A stretch of 64,000 nt of DNA from NCBI GenBank assembly GCA_036583965.1, contig JAZBQD010000021.1:17226266-17290265 (forward strand), written 5' to 3'. Source of the DNA: Prunella strophiata. Taxonomy: Eukaryota > Chordata > Aves > Passeriformes > Prunellidae. Positions 1 through 11,545 of the stretch are shown one piece after another. A program made the position numbers and the translations under genes. The notes under the pieces were generated by a model. The model was not told the DNA's origin and searched no databases. It saw only the letters and a program-made list of their open reading frames with translations. Each line of letters opens with the position of its first letter. Position 1 is the stretch's first letter.

Positions 1-1772
1 AGTTTGTGCTGCAGTAATAATTGCTTTAGACTCTAACTTTGTGGAATATGGGGAAAATAATAGGTGGAAGGTTGGTTTTTCTTTTTGATAACTATCACGC
101 TGCTGGGAAATTAAACATGTATCATGTTCCTTAGAGTTTCCAGCCATCCTATCCAAAATCCACTATCTGCTCTAAGAAATATGATTTTAATTTTTTTCTC
201 TAACAGCTTTTGCCACATCAGTGTTTTCCTATGTGGAATAATGACTTTACCCCATACAACTCCATGTGAAGGGTTTTAAATAAGTTTAAACAATTTTTAA
301 TTTATTTCTTTTTTAGAAAACTAGAGATCCATATTTTCATTCATCTAAATGCTTCATGAAGTCATTACAGCTGGAAAAGAGGATCAACCTCTTTATTTCA
401 TTGGGCAATAAATAACTAAAATGTTTGGTATGAGCAGATCTTCAAAAAGGTTATTGTTGTAAGGCAGTTTAGGTTTCAGCAATTCCACACCTTGCAGCAC
501 AACCAGTCCAGAATTCTGACTTTCAATGTTTCTTCTTTATGCCTCTTTCACTGGTACAGGAATGGCTCATTTGCATTACTCTGTACCCTGTAAAATGAAT
601 TTATTATGCAGCTTCTCTAAATAGGCTAACCAGTTGTAATCTCATTCCAGTGGTGTATGGGTTTCAACAAAACATGATTACTTTCTTCATAATGCCTAAA
701 AATAAACAAAAAATAACCTTGGAGCCCAACCCGTCCTTTTGCTCGAGTCTAGTGTGTTAAATGGTGCTATTAATCATGATGGGTAGTTATTTACTTGTTA
801 AATACTTGAGTAATTTAAAATATTACTTACTTTGTGCACTAGTAACAGCTCTTGGTCTCTGTTATTAATCATCAAAATACTTAATGAAGCGTGATGAGAA
901 CCATTCCCTGGATCACAAAAACCTGAACAACGTTCAAATACATCTGCATAGCTGAAAGTGGAAAGTTGACCCTGCACTCTGAACTTTGTGGGCACAAACC
1001 ATTCTGAGCTGGGAGCTCTGTTGGACCCATGGGCAGATCCTGAAGTAAGAATCTGTATGGAGAGGGAAGGGGCTGGAAAATCTCTGCTGACCATGGGCAG
1101 AGCTGGTCCCCATCTGGTCAGAAAGGGCATGGATTTAACAATGCATGAGGGTTTGCATGTGTGTTTATATTTCATAAAGATTAATCCTGGCTCTGTTTGC
1201 AGAAGCTGCTTAACATTGTTGAAGGTAAATGGCGGTCGTGCCTCTGCTGATGTCAAATTTCTCAGCTCTTTGTGTGCTGGGTTGTTTTAGAATGATTGTG
1301 AGCCACCAGCATGACAAGACTTCAAAAGGAATTTTAAGAAGCATTAGGTAACATATTTTAAGGAATTAAGGAAATTTTAAGGGCTTAAGGAAATATCCAG
1401 ACTGTGGAGAACATTTATCTGGAATTCTTTATGCATTTTGCATGGGTGGAGCTTAAGGAGGCACAAAGAAATGTTACTGAGATGGTCACAGGGATGTATC
1501 CAAACAGAAGGAGATGGAAACAGTTTGGTTTGTCTAGCTCAATAAATGGAAGGTTTAGAGGGGATGAAGGTTAATTTAGTTATGAGACAAGAATTGTACA
1601 GGAATAAATGGTTATTTGACTGTGAACAAATTTGTTCTGGAAGAGATGAAATGACCATCAGAATAAGGGTCAGGAATTGTGACATGAATTATTTCTGATC
1701 GGGACCAAGTGATCTGGCCAGCAGATCCCTGTGCCTGCTTGTGACACCAGAGGTGGCTCCTGTGTGAGGGTT

Positions 1773-1925
1773 TCACAGAATCACAGGATTGTTGGTGTTG
1801 GAAAGGACTTCTGGAGATCATCCAGACCAACCTTCCTGTCAAGATGGGTTACCTGGTTCAGGTGACACAGGAACGTGTCCAGATGGGTTTGGAATATCTC
1901 CAGAGCTTCCCTGGACTTCCCAAGT
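1773..1925 (-). mobile_element. CR1 LINE 3' fragment
   Basis: The + strand begins CACAGAATCACAGG, followed by TTGGAAAGGACTTCTGGAG, ATCATCCAGACCAACC and then CAGGAACGTGTCCAG. This is the reverse complement of the CR1 3' end, with octamer-type terminal repeats next to the start. Similarity fades after GAATATCTCCAGAG, so the right edge is approximate. It is 5'-truncated, the usual state of CR1 copies. It carries no intact coding sequence. Confidence 0.85.
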
Positions 1926-4900
1926 TTTTTTGGGCTCCCAAGTCAAGGGAAATCTAAGCTAGCTTAATTTCTGAAGCATGGAAAATATATTAGTAGGAGT
2001 TAATGAAAAGGCTTATTTTAGAATGCAGTTTCATGGCAGCTCCCCCAGGTTGGGGTGCAGATTGTGGGGTCTCACACCAGGCCCTGTTTTTCCAGCTACA
2101 TCATCCTGTGGACACAAGGTCCACAGAACTTTGTGGTGACTGGGCTCAGGGAGCAGATGGCAATGGCAGGGAGAACAGGAAAAGTGACTGGGGAGAGAGG
2201 GTTGTCCCAACTCTGCCTTGAAATGAGGATGCTGTCAGAGTGCTCCTGTACTTTGCAGGCACTCCCATATTATCCTTCTTCACCCTGAACAATTTAGGCT
2301 CTGTGGTCACTTTGATCTCTGAACAACCCCTGGGAGCAATAATAAACTAATAAATAATTTCTGAAGAAATTGATGGTGCCTCTTCCAGAGCTCCTCAACT
2401 TCAGAAGGCGAGTGGTTGTTTGAAACTCTCTGTTCTGACACCACCACTGGCAAATCACTCCTTGAATAAGTTAACAAGATTCCCAGTGCCAAGAAAGATG
2501 CACACCTTTTACTGAATATGCAATAAAATTCTTATAATAAACATAGGTACGTAAGGAAAGTGCCCATAAAAGGGAAGTTCCTGTGGTAGATAGTCTCACA
2601 AAAGAGTTTGTCACATTTTGTTTCCAGTTAATGGATGCCTACTGCAGTCACACAGCTTCAGTGACAGGAGAACTGAATTCATTTAAGCCAATAAAGTCAT
2701 TCTAATTTGCATTTTCATAGCCCACTCTTCAGTACTCCAAGTGTGACTTTCCCTTTTAGGACAGAGCTGTGCAGTAAATGGATAGGTAGGCCCTTTAAAA
2801 GGATATTTATCATCCTTGAAGAATCTTAGTGCCAAATCTTAATAGCATTTCTTACAAAAATGACTGAAACTCTCTATCAGATATAGAGGTAGAGCTGTAG
2901 AGATTTGGAACAGTCTTTTTTTTTAAACTTATTTCCTGATAGAACAGCAGTTAAAGCCTGAAAGAGTGGAAACTTCCACCCAAAATGAAAAAATTGCATT
3001 AAAAAAATGCCCCAAATCATAGCATTCTAGAAATAAAATTAATTTTTAAGAACTGCATTTAATTAATTTAGTCACATTCAGAGATAAATAATTCAACTCA
3101 CCTTTATGTAAAGTTAATATGCCTTTGTTAATTATGCCAATCAGAGGATAATTTATTCAGGCTTTTGAGGTTTTTTTTTGTTCTAGTTGATATTAAAAAA
3201 CCAGAAGACACAGAGATCTTCATGTCCAGTCTGTGTGTGTGATTTGATGAAATAATTGCCTTAGGACCTGCTGACACTCTAATTGGAGTCTGGGTAATGC
3301 AGAATCAGAACCTTACTTAGAGCTACACTCTCTTTATTTTAAGTATCCCTCTGTTAATTTCATTTGAATAACTCATTTAAATCTAGAGAGAAGACTTCAA
3401 ATTTCATCATCTCCCTATGACTCTTTGCTGTTTGTCACTTGTTTCCTTCTCTGATGGCCTCCTCATTATCCATTTTTGTGGGTCTGGTGTTGCAGCACCT
3501 GAACATGGAAAAGGTTTTAAGATTCACAAATCTCAATCTGCATGATAAAAATATTTTGTCATGAGCAATTTAATTCAGTGTTGGCAGTTCTCATTATTCT
3601 GATTACTTTTTTCTCTCTGTTCTCAGCTCTAAGGATCACTGTATTTCTCATGAAAATTTGAAGTTTTCATATGCAAAAACCAAATTTCTGTTTCTCACGT
3701 TTCCACAGAAAAGCTCAGAAGCATAAATTTTCAATACCCACTTCCAAGTAAATGAGTCAAATAAAAAAGCCCCCAAACCATACTTCAAAATATAAAAAAC
3801 CCCCAACTCTACCAGAAACGCCAAACAAAACAACCAGAACTAAAAATTCATTTCTCAGGAAGTGACTCACAATTTTTGAACTCTTGAAATTATTGCTCTC
3901 AGTAAAAATGAGTGTGATTTCAATTTTAACTCCTCCTTTTTGTGCTCTATGTTGATTTGTTTTTATTTCAGTTTACTCTCCTAAAGTCAAAGGTAGAATG
4001 TGGTCCTACAGAATATTTTCCTCTGAAATGAGATTTGTTTACCTTTACTCTGTGCAGAATTCCTGTCTGGGCAGATGGCTTTCACAGGTGTCTGCACCAT
4101 TTACGTTTCTAATTAAGTAAATCCTTACACAAGGATGAATTTCACACCATAAGAATGTGTGTGAAATGCAATTAATATTCTGCAGCTTGTGTTTCTGTGC
4201 CAGGTGATCTCCTCAAGGTAGGGCTAATGAAGATATGAGGGTGTACACAGCAAAAAGTGAGAAAATTCATTTGCAGAGAGAGCATGTGGCCAAACTGAAA
4301 CTGTGCAAGTCGAAAAGAACATAAAGAATCTGAAATTCTTTAGAAAGACCTTTCTGAGATGGCTTTCAGTCACCAGAAGAGGAGGTAGAAGAACCCTGTT
4401 ATTTTGAGGTGTCGTGATACCCAAAGGTGCTTTAGCATCAGGGAGTTTATCCATTTCCTCTGCAGCACAGTATTAAATTCCTCTCCTTTTTTGCTTTCCA
4501 ACCATATTCTATGTGAGCAGCTTTCAGTGCAAATGTTGAGGTCAGTAGAGGTCACCAGCATGTGCGTGCTGGTTTATTAAGTGAAAAAAAAAAAAAGGTG
4601 TTTCTTAGGCTTGATATCTCACCAGGAGTACAGTTCTAGTGCAGTGGCCAAACTAGCACAGGAGTTATCTGAACTATGACATTTCCTCACACCAACTGGC
4701 AATAAATTCTGAAAGAAAAATTGTCACAATATTAAAGCTGAGTCTTTGCTCTGTACATTTCTGAAAAGCAGGAGGTTATGAAAATGTTCGATTTTGCTTG
4801 TTGATGAACATAGAATCTGTAGGTCTGAGTAGACACAAGTCTTTGCTTTTCAGACTTCCATCCTTTTAGATGTTCATGAGCAAATTGTTTGCTGCATAAC

Positions 4901-7769
4901 TGTAATTTTTGTTTAAGAATTTGGCTTTTCTATTGGTAGTAGGTGAAGGATCCTTTTGTACTAATTGCCCAGCACTTGACTAGCTGAGTGAACAATATTT
5001 GTATATTCTGAGTTCTACATATGACATTTAAATATTATTTACAGTGTATTTAGTTGGAATCTTCATTTAGGCAACTATCAGTCCATAAAGCCTTTTATTA
5101 TATCCAAAAATATGAAATCTACATGATGTTTAAATTCAGAACATACTCTGGTTTGAACAAGTCTCTTTGCCTTAAACATGTATCTGCCTGACTTAATGTT
5201 TCAAGATATTTTTAAAGACTGCTGTCCCCAATATGAAGAACCTTTACAGAAATTATTTTAATGAGATAGACATTTAGTTCAACAGAAGTTTCTTCATGAG
5301 AAAAATAAATTAAAAGAATAATTTTCCTTTTTAAATAGAATTAACTAAAAACTGTCCATGTGATGACAGATTTTGTCTGACATGTAGAGAAGAAGAAAGT
5401 GCCTGGAATTGCACAAGTGGAATAAAATGTTCCATTTCACAGCAAGGCCAAGCTTGAATCTTGTAATTATTTCAAAGGGAGTAAAGGTCATTTTCTATTT
5501 GCTGCATCTCTATTATGTGAGCCTTCTGTACCAGGCTTACAGAAGTTAACTCATGACCCATTTAGATTGCCCCGATTTCAAAGTCAACGTAGGCTGTCAC
5601 AAATCTGATAAAGTTGACATATTCCCATCTCTAAGTACTGCTATAGATGATGTCCAAAGAGGCTTTTTATTTATAGCTCTGTAAGACAAGAGTTCCAGCT
5701 TTAAGGCTTGAGTAGCTGGGAGATCAGAACATGATTTTCCTCTTACTTGCTGTGTTAATCCTTTAGGAGAAGAGCAGTTTGTAGATAAATTTCAGGATAT
5801 ATGGCTTGGACTGTTTATCTGGTGGGGACTCATTGTATAACTTTGCTTGCATCTTGAGGTGGGAAGAGGATTTCTCCTGCTGTGATTGCATTTTTATGCA
5901 TATTCAAGGAGGAACACTGAGTCAGAAAGACAGGTACTTTAAACCTGCACCTGTGCACACAGAAAATGTGTGCAGAAGATGCATGTGTGCCTTTTTGCCT
6001 GTGCATATGCCCATTGAAATGCATATAAGGCAGGTTTTTAAACAATCAGTAATCAAGCTTTATGCACAATTTTCAGGGCAGGCTCTGAATACCTCAATGC
6101 ACGTTTACAGATATCTCCTGCTGGAAGACTGAAGGGGACATATCCAGTTCTCAACCCCAAAATCTCCAATAAAATCAATATATTAATGTCATTAAGAGAA
6201 TGAGAGATTGGGGGCTGTGGTTTTAATCCTTTTTAAGAAAGGCAGGAAGGGTGTGATGATACCGAAATTAATAGTAGTCAAGTGCATTGCACTTTTCTTG
6301 GTGTATTACTTTAAATCTTTCTCTTCTTTCTTGGTTAATCCTTCCAAGGGACCAACATGGAGCAGGACAGGATGGAAGGCAAAGGTGTCCATCTGTTGTG
6401 CTTGCCTTCCACCAGATTAATTAACATGAAATATTCTGGCTGCTTCTTTCAGTCTGCTGGCACTTCTGGCCAAGCTTTTATAGCAATGGTCTGACATGAA
6501 ACAAATGATCCAGCAGTTGGTTCCCATAAGAACAGCTAATGCAGACCAGGTGGGGCATTGCTGTCTTTGGATTTTGTAAATGGGATCACACTGGACTTTA
6601 AAGGAGTGGGAAATGCAAGAAGGGAGAGAGCAGATCATGTGTCACTGTGATTTAGCAAATGGATTGTGAGTGGTGGGGAATAGGGAAACATGCAGCTGTT
6701 GAATATTGCTGGACAACTCTTTAGGATCAGGATCAGCAGACTTGGATGATAAAGGAGTGGAGGTGGGACTGAGATGCTGCTGGTACGTTGGGACAAGTGA
6801 GAGTGCTTTTGTCACCTGAGCTGGTGAAGGAGAAAAAAGCCTTCAGCATTTATTGGTGTGGTACTGGGGAGAAATTGTCTTCACTTTACCCCTGAAGAAC
6901 TTTATCTCCAAAGCTGTAATTTTGTGTTGAGGATGTCTTGAGTAAATAGACCCATTGTGCAGAGCCACTTGAATTTAGGAGCAAATGTCTTTCAGAGCCC
7001 CTGTGTTTGTTTTGTTCTTGGTTGCCACACGTGCCCTCTCTGGTTGATTGTGCTGGGGCTGCCTGACAAGCAGCAGATTGCCCATAACAATTTTGAGATC
7101 AGAGTGGTCAGTGCACCACCTGAAAGTCAGGTTTTGTAAAAACACCTTTAGATGTTCTAAAGCAGAAAGTACTTCTGAAAATGCACTTGCACGTATATGG
7201 GTTGGAAAATATGATTTGGCTTTTCCTGCTTTTAACCTTGCCTCCTTTTGCCTCTCTCTTTAGCCTTTAAAACTTATTAGTAATTTCTTTTTGCTTGCTG
7301 CTTCTTTCTTGACCATTCTTAACTCCATCCTCTCATTTAACAGCTGCCAAGAAAAATAGCCCTTCAGGTTGTTTTCTCTATTCAGGGATAAAATGCTTCA
7401 AGGGTCCAAGATTAGAATTGTACCTATTCCCAAGCAATTTTGTTTTGCTTGTGAGCTTCCTCCTTTGATGTTCCTGTGGTGACACGGAGCTTGGGTGACC
7501 ATGTACTGACAGTGACACAAAGTGTATTCAACTGGAGCCTTCAGATCCACCTCCTCTATGATGCACACGTTTCTTTTTCAGTCCTCCTTTGGTGTAAACA
7601 AGCTTTTGATTGTAGGGAGAATGGACAAACTGTGGCTTAGAGAGAAAGAAAAGAAGCAGCACCGAATATCCAAAAGAATTTATTTCAGAAATGAAACATC
7701 TGTGTGTGAAACTTTACCCTTGAATACAGAATTCCTTCTGCAACTTGGTGATCAACTTTGAGACAGATT

Positions 7770-8023
7770 TGCAGCTCTTAATTTATCACTTTTTCAAATT
7801 TATTTGCATGTGATTAATTTCAGCATATATTTAGGTCCAGCTGTATTCAGATAGGCCTAAATAAATGTGATTTTTAGGAGCAATATTACATCCTATGTTT
7901 TTATGGACCAGTAACATTCTTTATTGATATTCTGAACTGAAATTCACCTTGAAAGCTACTATTTTGTAATTTCAATGCCATCCCATATATATAAAAGCAA
8001 AAACCTTACATAAAAATTGTTTA
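7770..8023 (+). repeat. Local direct repeat, copy 1
   Basis: This 254-bp block begins at or one base before GCAGCTCTTAATTTATCAC and ends at ATAAAAATTGTTT. It recurs at 16646-16899 in the same orientation. By eye there are about 11 substitutions and two small indels. The core 7872-7965 (94 bp) is identical to 16749-16842. The block lies in intron 1 and ends about 170 bp before the exon 2 acceptor. I do not recognise it as a known repeat family, and no coding potential is evident. Confidence 0.93.
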
Positions 8024-8058
8024 GCAAGATTTGAAGGGGAAGTGTGATGTGATGGATA

Positions 8059-8100
8059 TTTTGTTTTATGAGTATGGACCCCAATGTTTTGTTTTATGAG
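8059..8100 (+). repeat. Short direct repeat (14-mer, period 28)
   Basis: TTTTGTTTTATGAG occurs at 8059-8072 and 8087-8100, in the gap between the local duplicate copy 1 and the exon 2 acceptor. It is probably a small slippage duplication. Confidence 0.7.
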
Positions 8101-8167
8101 CACTGAGCCTAAACCTGCTATGGTTCCCAGAAGCCAACATGATGGATGAAGGAGTGGATGTTAAAAG

Positions 8168-8195
8168 TCTATTTCTGTTTTTTTTTCCCCCTCAG
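8168..8195 (+). other. CDH13: Splice acceptor and polypyrimidine tract of CDH13 exon 2
   Basis: A pyrimidine run (TTTCTG, eight T, five C, then TCAG) ends in AG at 8194-8195, directly before the open exon frame. This is a strong canonical 3' splice site and fixes the exon start at 8196. Confidence 0.88.
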
Positions 8196-8307
8196 GTTCT
8201 GCTGCTTGCATGTGCAGAAGATTTAGAATGTGTCCCTGGATTCCAGCAGAAGGTTTTTTATATAGAAAAGCCATTTGAATTCACAGAGGACCAGCTGGTT
8301 CTGAACC
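8196..8307 (+). CDS. CDH13: T-cadherin (H-cadherin) coding exon 2, internal exon
   Basis: T-cadherin is an atypical classical cadherin. It is attached to the outer membrane by GPI instead of a cytoplasmic tail, and acts in calcium-dependent adhesion, axon guidance and adiponectin binding. Seen: 112 bp between a polypyrimidine-AG acceptor and a GTATGT donor. Only the frame starting at the first base is open; the other two carry stops. It gives 37 residues, including [15 protein letters not shown] and then PFEFTEDQ, plus one base (C) of a split codon. Known: as I recall it, the human CDH13 N-terminus has the same layout, with about 26 of 37 residues identical. Human exon 1 also ends in phase 0 after about 15 codons, and the next residue is Leu, which fits the leftover C. 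The first seven residues complete the signal peptide, with cleavage expected near ACA/EDLEC; the rest begins the prodomain. The five EC domains and GPI signal lie downstream, outside the window. An open frame running from 8139 to 8477 is intron read-through and is not the gene. Confidence 0.92.
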
Positions 8308-8316
8308 GTATGTTGT
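8308..8316 (+). other. CDH13: Splice donor of CDH13 exon 2
   Basis: The exon ends CTG AAC C and is followed by GTATGTTGT. GTATGT is a good vertebrate U1-type donor. Using it leaves the exon in phase 1, as expected if the next exon completes a leucine codon. Confidence 0.85.
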
Positions 8317-10179
8317 TTTCATATATTACTATTGTGCAAAAATCAGAATTGTTTATGTATTCATTTCATTCCTGCCATTTATCAGAAAGCTTTTTTTGTT
8401 TTGTACCTAAGATTTTGGATATTGCCATGATTCAGTCTGAGTTCCCCTGTATTAATCCTATGTCTCTACAGACTTGACTCTGTTTCATGTATTAGAAATG
8501 GCAAAATACAATATATAATCTTTTAGGGCTATGTGAATACTGTGAAAACCTAGAATCAGTCACTTCCTAAAAATTAAATTTACTCTGAATATTTTTTATT
8601 ATCTTACTTATGAGCTTGAAATCAGGACTTGCCCATCAACATCTCTACTAAATTATTTCTGCAACTCAGATTTAGAAGTTAGTATTTTGAAAGCATTCCT
8701 AGCTGATACAAGTCCAAGTCTTTACATGAAATTCAGGGGCTGGAAGAAGCTTGGGATCATCAGTGATAGCAAAGTGTCACTCAACTGGAATATTCAGTAT
8801 ATTTCTATTGAGCAGGTGTCACTTTATAAAACCCAATCTGGCACCTTATACCCAAAGCATTAAACTGAAGGAGATGTAACAGTTTTTCAGTTCTGGTGTT
8901 AGTTCATTCCAGTATTTCAGGGTTACAAATTGTTCATTCCATTCTGGGACCTTGGGATTTCAGCCCTGTCAAACAAAAGTGGTGCCTTATCCAGTGACTG
9001 ATGTCTTTAAAGACTTAAAAAAGGATTGAAGTGCTGCCACTTTCATAACTTCCAAACACACCTGCATTTTTACATGTGATATTTATTACTAATGTTTTCT
9101 TTGTTGTGCTTTGCTTCTGGTGCTGAACCAGGAGCTCTTCTGGGTCTCCAGCACTGGGCAGTAGTGCTTAGCTCCTATGTGCAATATCTGTATCTGATAC
9201 AATGGGATGTATCTCATAGCTTGGTGGAACCAAAAAATGCAAACCAATATCACTCACCAAATGCACACATTTCCCATCTCAGTTCCATCCAGATATCACT
9301 GCTACACACTGATGCATTTTCACTTCAGATGAAGGTGTAATCTGTGCACATTCACTTTAAAATAGCACTAACTTCTCAAAACGAAATGTCAGAATTAGTT
9401 GCCAAAGCCTATTGAAATAACTCTCTTAAACTTAAGTCATTCTGCCTTTGGAGGTACTAAAATAAACCTCTAGGATAACATTTTTAGTCTCAGTATTTTG
9501 ATATGTTGCTTAGTCTAAGCTGCTTTTTCACAGGAACTGTAGATCACGAGTAGTAATACTAGTCAGAGATGTGAGATTGTTGTTCAGCTTAGAAAAGAGA
9601 TTTCAAACTTCTTATTTTTTTGAAAAATTTCGTTTTCTCTGGAATTCTTATTTTGGAGTTGTCAATCACATTATTCCTATGTGGCTAGAAGTTGAAATTC
9701 TTAGGATATAATAGATTTAATAAGCATGCAGATTTGAAGATATATTAAAAGAAGTTGTATGGATAAACTAGTGTTAAATTGAATACAAACAACCTTTATT
9801 GAATGCTTTTGCTGCTTTGGAACTTTGAGGCTGCAGTGTGTCTGGCCAGGTCTCCTGCTGATCTGGAGAGGATCACCCCAAAGATGGGTTGGTTTGGCCA
9901 AACTGGCTGGGCTGCTCTGTGGTGACCCAGCCATTTGTGGTGCACAATAATTAAGATGCCATCATTAGTGAGAGGAGGAGGGAAGAGCAGGAAGAGACTC
10001 AGAAATGCCTGGGAACAATCTCTGGAATTAAATTATTTTAATAAGCAGACAGTAAATTGGCCTAATGTGCAGTGTTGGACAGAGGCAGACTGTCGATGCA
10101 TGATCCTGGTTAATTCAATCACCCACAAACAGGGTGTCCTTCATGCAGCACCATTAAACCTCAGCACAGTTCCTTCATT

Positions 10180-10400
10180 TTAGCTGTCAACAGAATTGAT
10201 AATTTTAATTGTCTGTTTGAATACACTTTTGCATGCTCTTGCATCTCTTTATGCCCATTACCAAGAGCAGTGTAATTTAGCAGTTGCATTGCAATGTGAG
10301 GCTTACCAGGGCTGTGTAAATTAATAGAGCAAATATGTAAACCAGGCCTATAGCAGTGATTGTTTTTGTAGTCCTCAATAAGCCAAGGAGCTCCTTAATT
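10180..10400. promoter_or_regulatory. Candidate conserved non-coding element
   Basis: The stretch is AT-rich but not low-complexity. It has several homeodomain- and TALE-like words (TTTAATTGTC, AGCTGTCAAC, AAATTAATAG), ATTTGCAT-like octamer words (TTTTGCATGC, TTGCATTGC) and no repeat signature. It resembles vertebrate intronic enhancers in texture only; no alignment was available. Confidence 0.22.
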
Positions 10401-11159
10401 CTTTTCTGAAGTGCAATAATACAGTCTTTTTATTTTTTTTTCTTTTTCAATTTAAGCAAGAACCTACTGTAAGTTTCATTGCTAGCATCTCCCTTGTAAT
10501 TAAATATAGGTTGTGGCTGGTTCTTCTGTATTTATTACTTCTACATATGGCAGTGTTAATTATATTTTACATTTTCTGATGGGAAGAATGAAGAGAAGAC
10601 CATACTGAGGGTACAGAATTTTCTCTTATTTCTTGATGTGATTTGCAGCAATTTTTATTAAAACCTCCTTATAAACTGGCTGTAACAAGTCCAGCTGTGT
10701 GTGCATATTCTCCTTCCTATTAGTTTCACTGGTATTCAGTTACTATTAGTTTTTCTTTAGTCATTGTGCTCAGGCTGAACTGGCTTTTTAATTCTTATTA
10801 ATTTATTTTTTCTTGCATCTCATTTAGTAGTAACCTCCAGACTTTGACCATTTCTTTGTCCCTGTTTGGTCATTATTTTTTTCCCCTCAGACCCCTTCAG
10901 ATCTCCTTATAACTTGTGTTTTCTATAACCATAAACAAAATAAGGCATTGCTCTTTTACTTTTGGTCTGCCTAATTTTTTCCTCTGTGTGCAGAACCAGA
11001 TGTTCCCTTGATGTAGTGAGAAAAGATCCATGGAGTCACTTTCTGGAAATAGTAATTATATCCACATAATTATGATTCTAACTGTTGTGTCACAGTTTTC
11101 TCCTTCCTTATAACTTTTTTTTTTTTCACTTTACACCCTGGACCATTTTTGCAATCCAA

Positions 11160-11545
11160 TAGAGAAGATCATCAAGATTTCCACGTTCTTGATGAAGTGT
11201 TAATTGACAGCATTTAATTACAGGTTTTACAGCTGTCAGAAGCACTTGTGACCAGGGAAGGGCTGTCCCTGCCAAGGCTGGCAGGTCACTGGCAGTGACA
11301 GGGCTCTGTCACGCTGGGCTGAGGGACAGTTCCTAATCAGACTCAACAAACGTGGGGATGTAATTGTGTTACATTAATCACATTTATACTTAACACACAT
11401 CGGGCTTGGCTTTTGGGGTATTTTTAATTGACAATGAATCAAATAGTGCACTTGAATAATGGAGGCAATTAACATAAAGCACGAGGTGATGCATTGTGCA
11501 TACTAAACTGGGGAAGGCATTGCCAGTGCTTTAAATGTCAAAACA
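11160..11545. promoter_or_regulatory. Candidate conserved non-coding element
   Basis: The stretch is dense in homeodomain- and PBX/MEIS-like words: GTTAATTGACAGC, CATTTAATTACAGG, AGCTGTCAG, TTTTTAATTGACAATG and GGCAATTAACATAAAG. It also has isolated CpGs (AACGTGG, CATCGGG, GCACGAGG), unusual in this CpG-poor intron. Function is inferred from texture only. Confidence 0.25.

Larger units (their letters stand above)
1..8195 (+). other. CDH13: CDH13 intron 1, 3' part
   Basis: This non-coding, AT-rich sequence lies upstream of exon 2. I found no exon 1 frame (start codon plus hydrophobic leader ending at a donor), CpG island or promoter, so the gene start is presumably further upstream. Contents seen: a CR1 fragment (1773-1925), a 13-A run at 4584-4596, a loosely repetitive AAGGAATTTTAAG-like stretch at about 1329-1396, and the first copy of a local duplicate (7770-8023). 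All open frames here are short, overlap on both strands and resemble no family I know. Confidence 0.85.
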
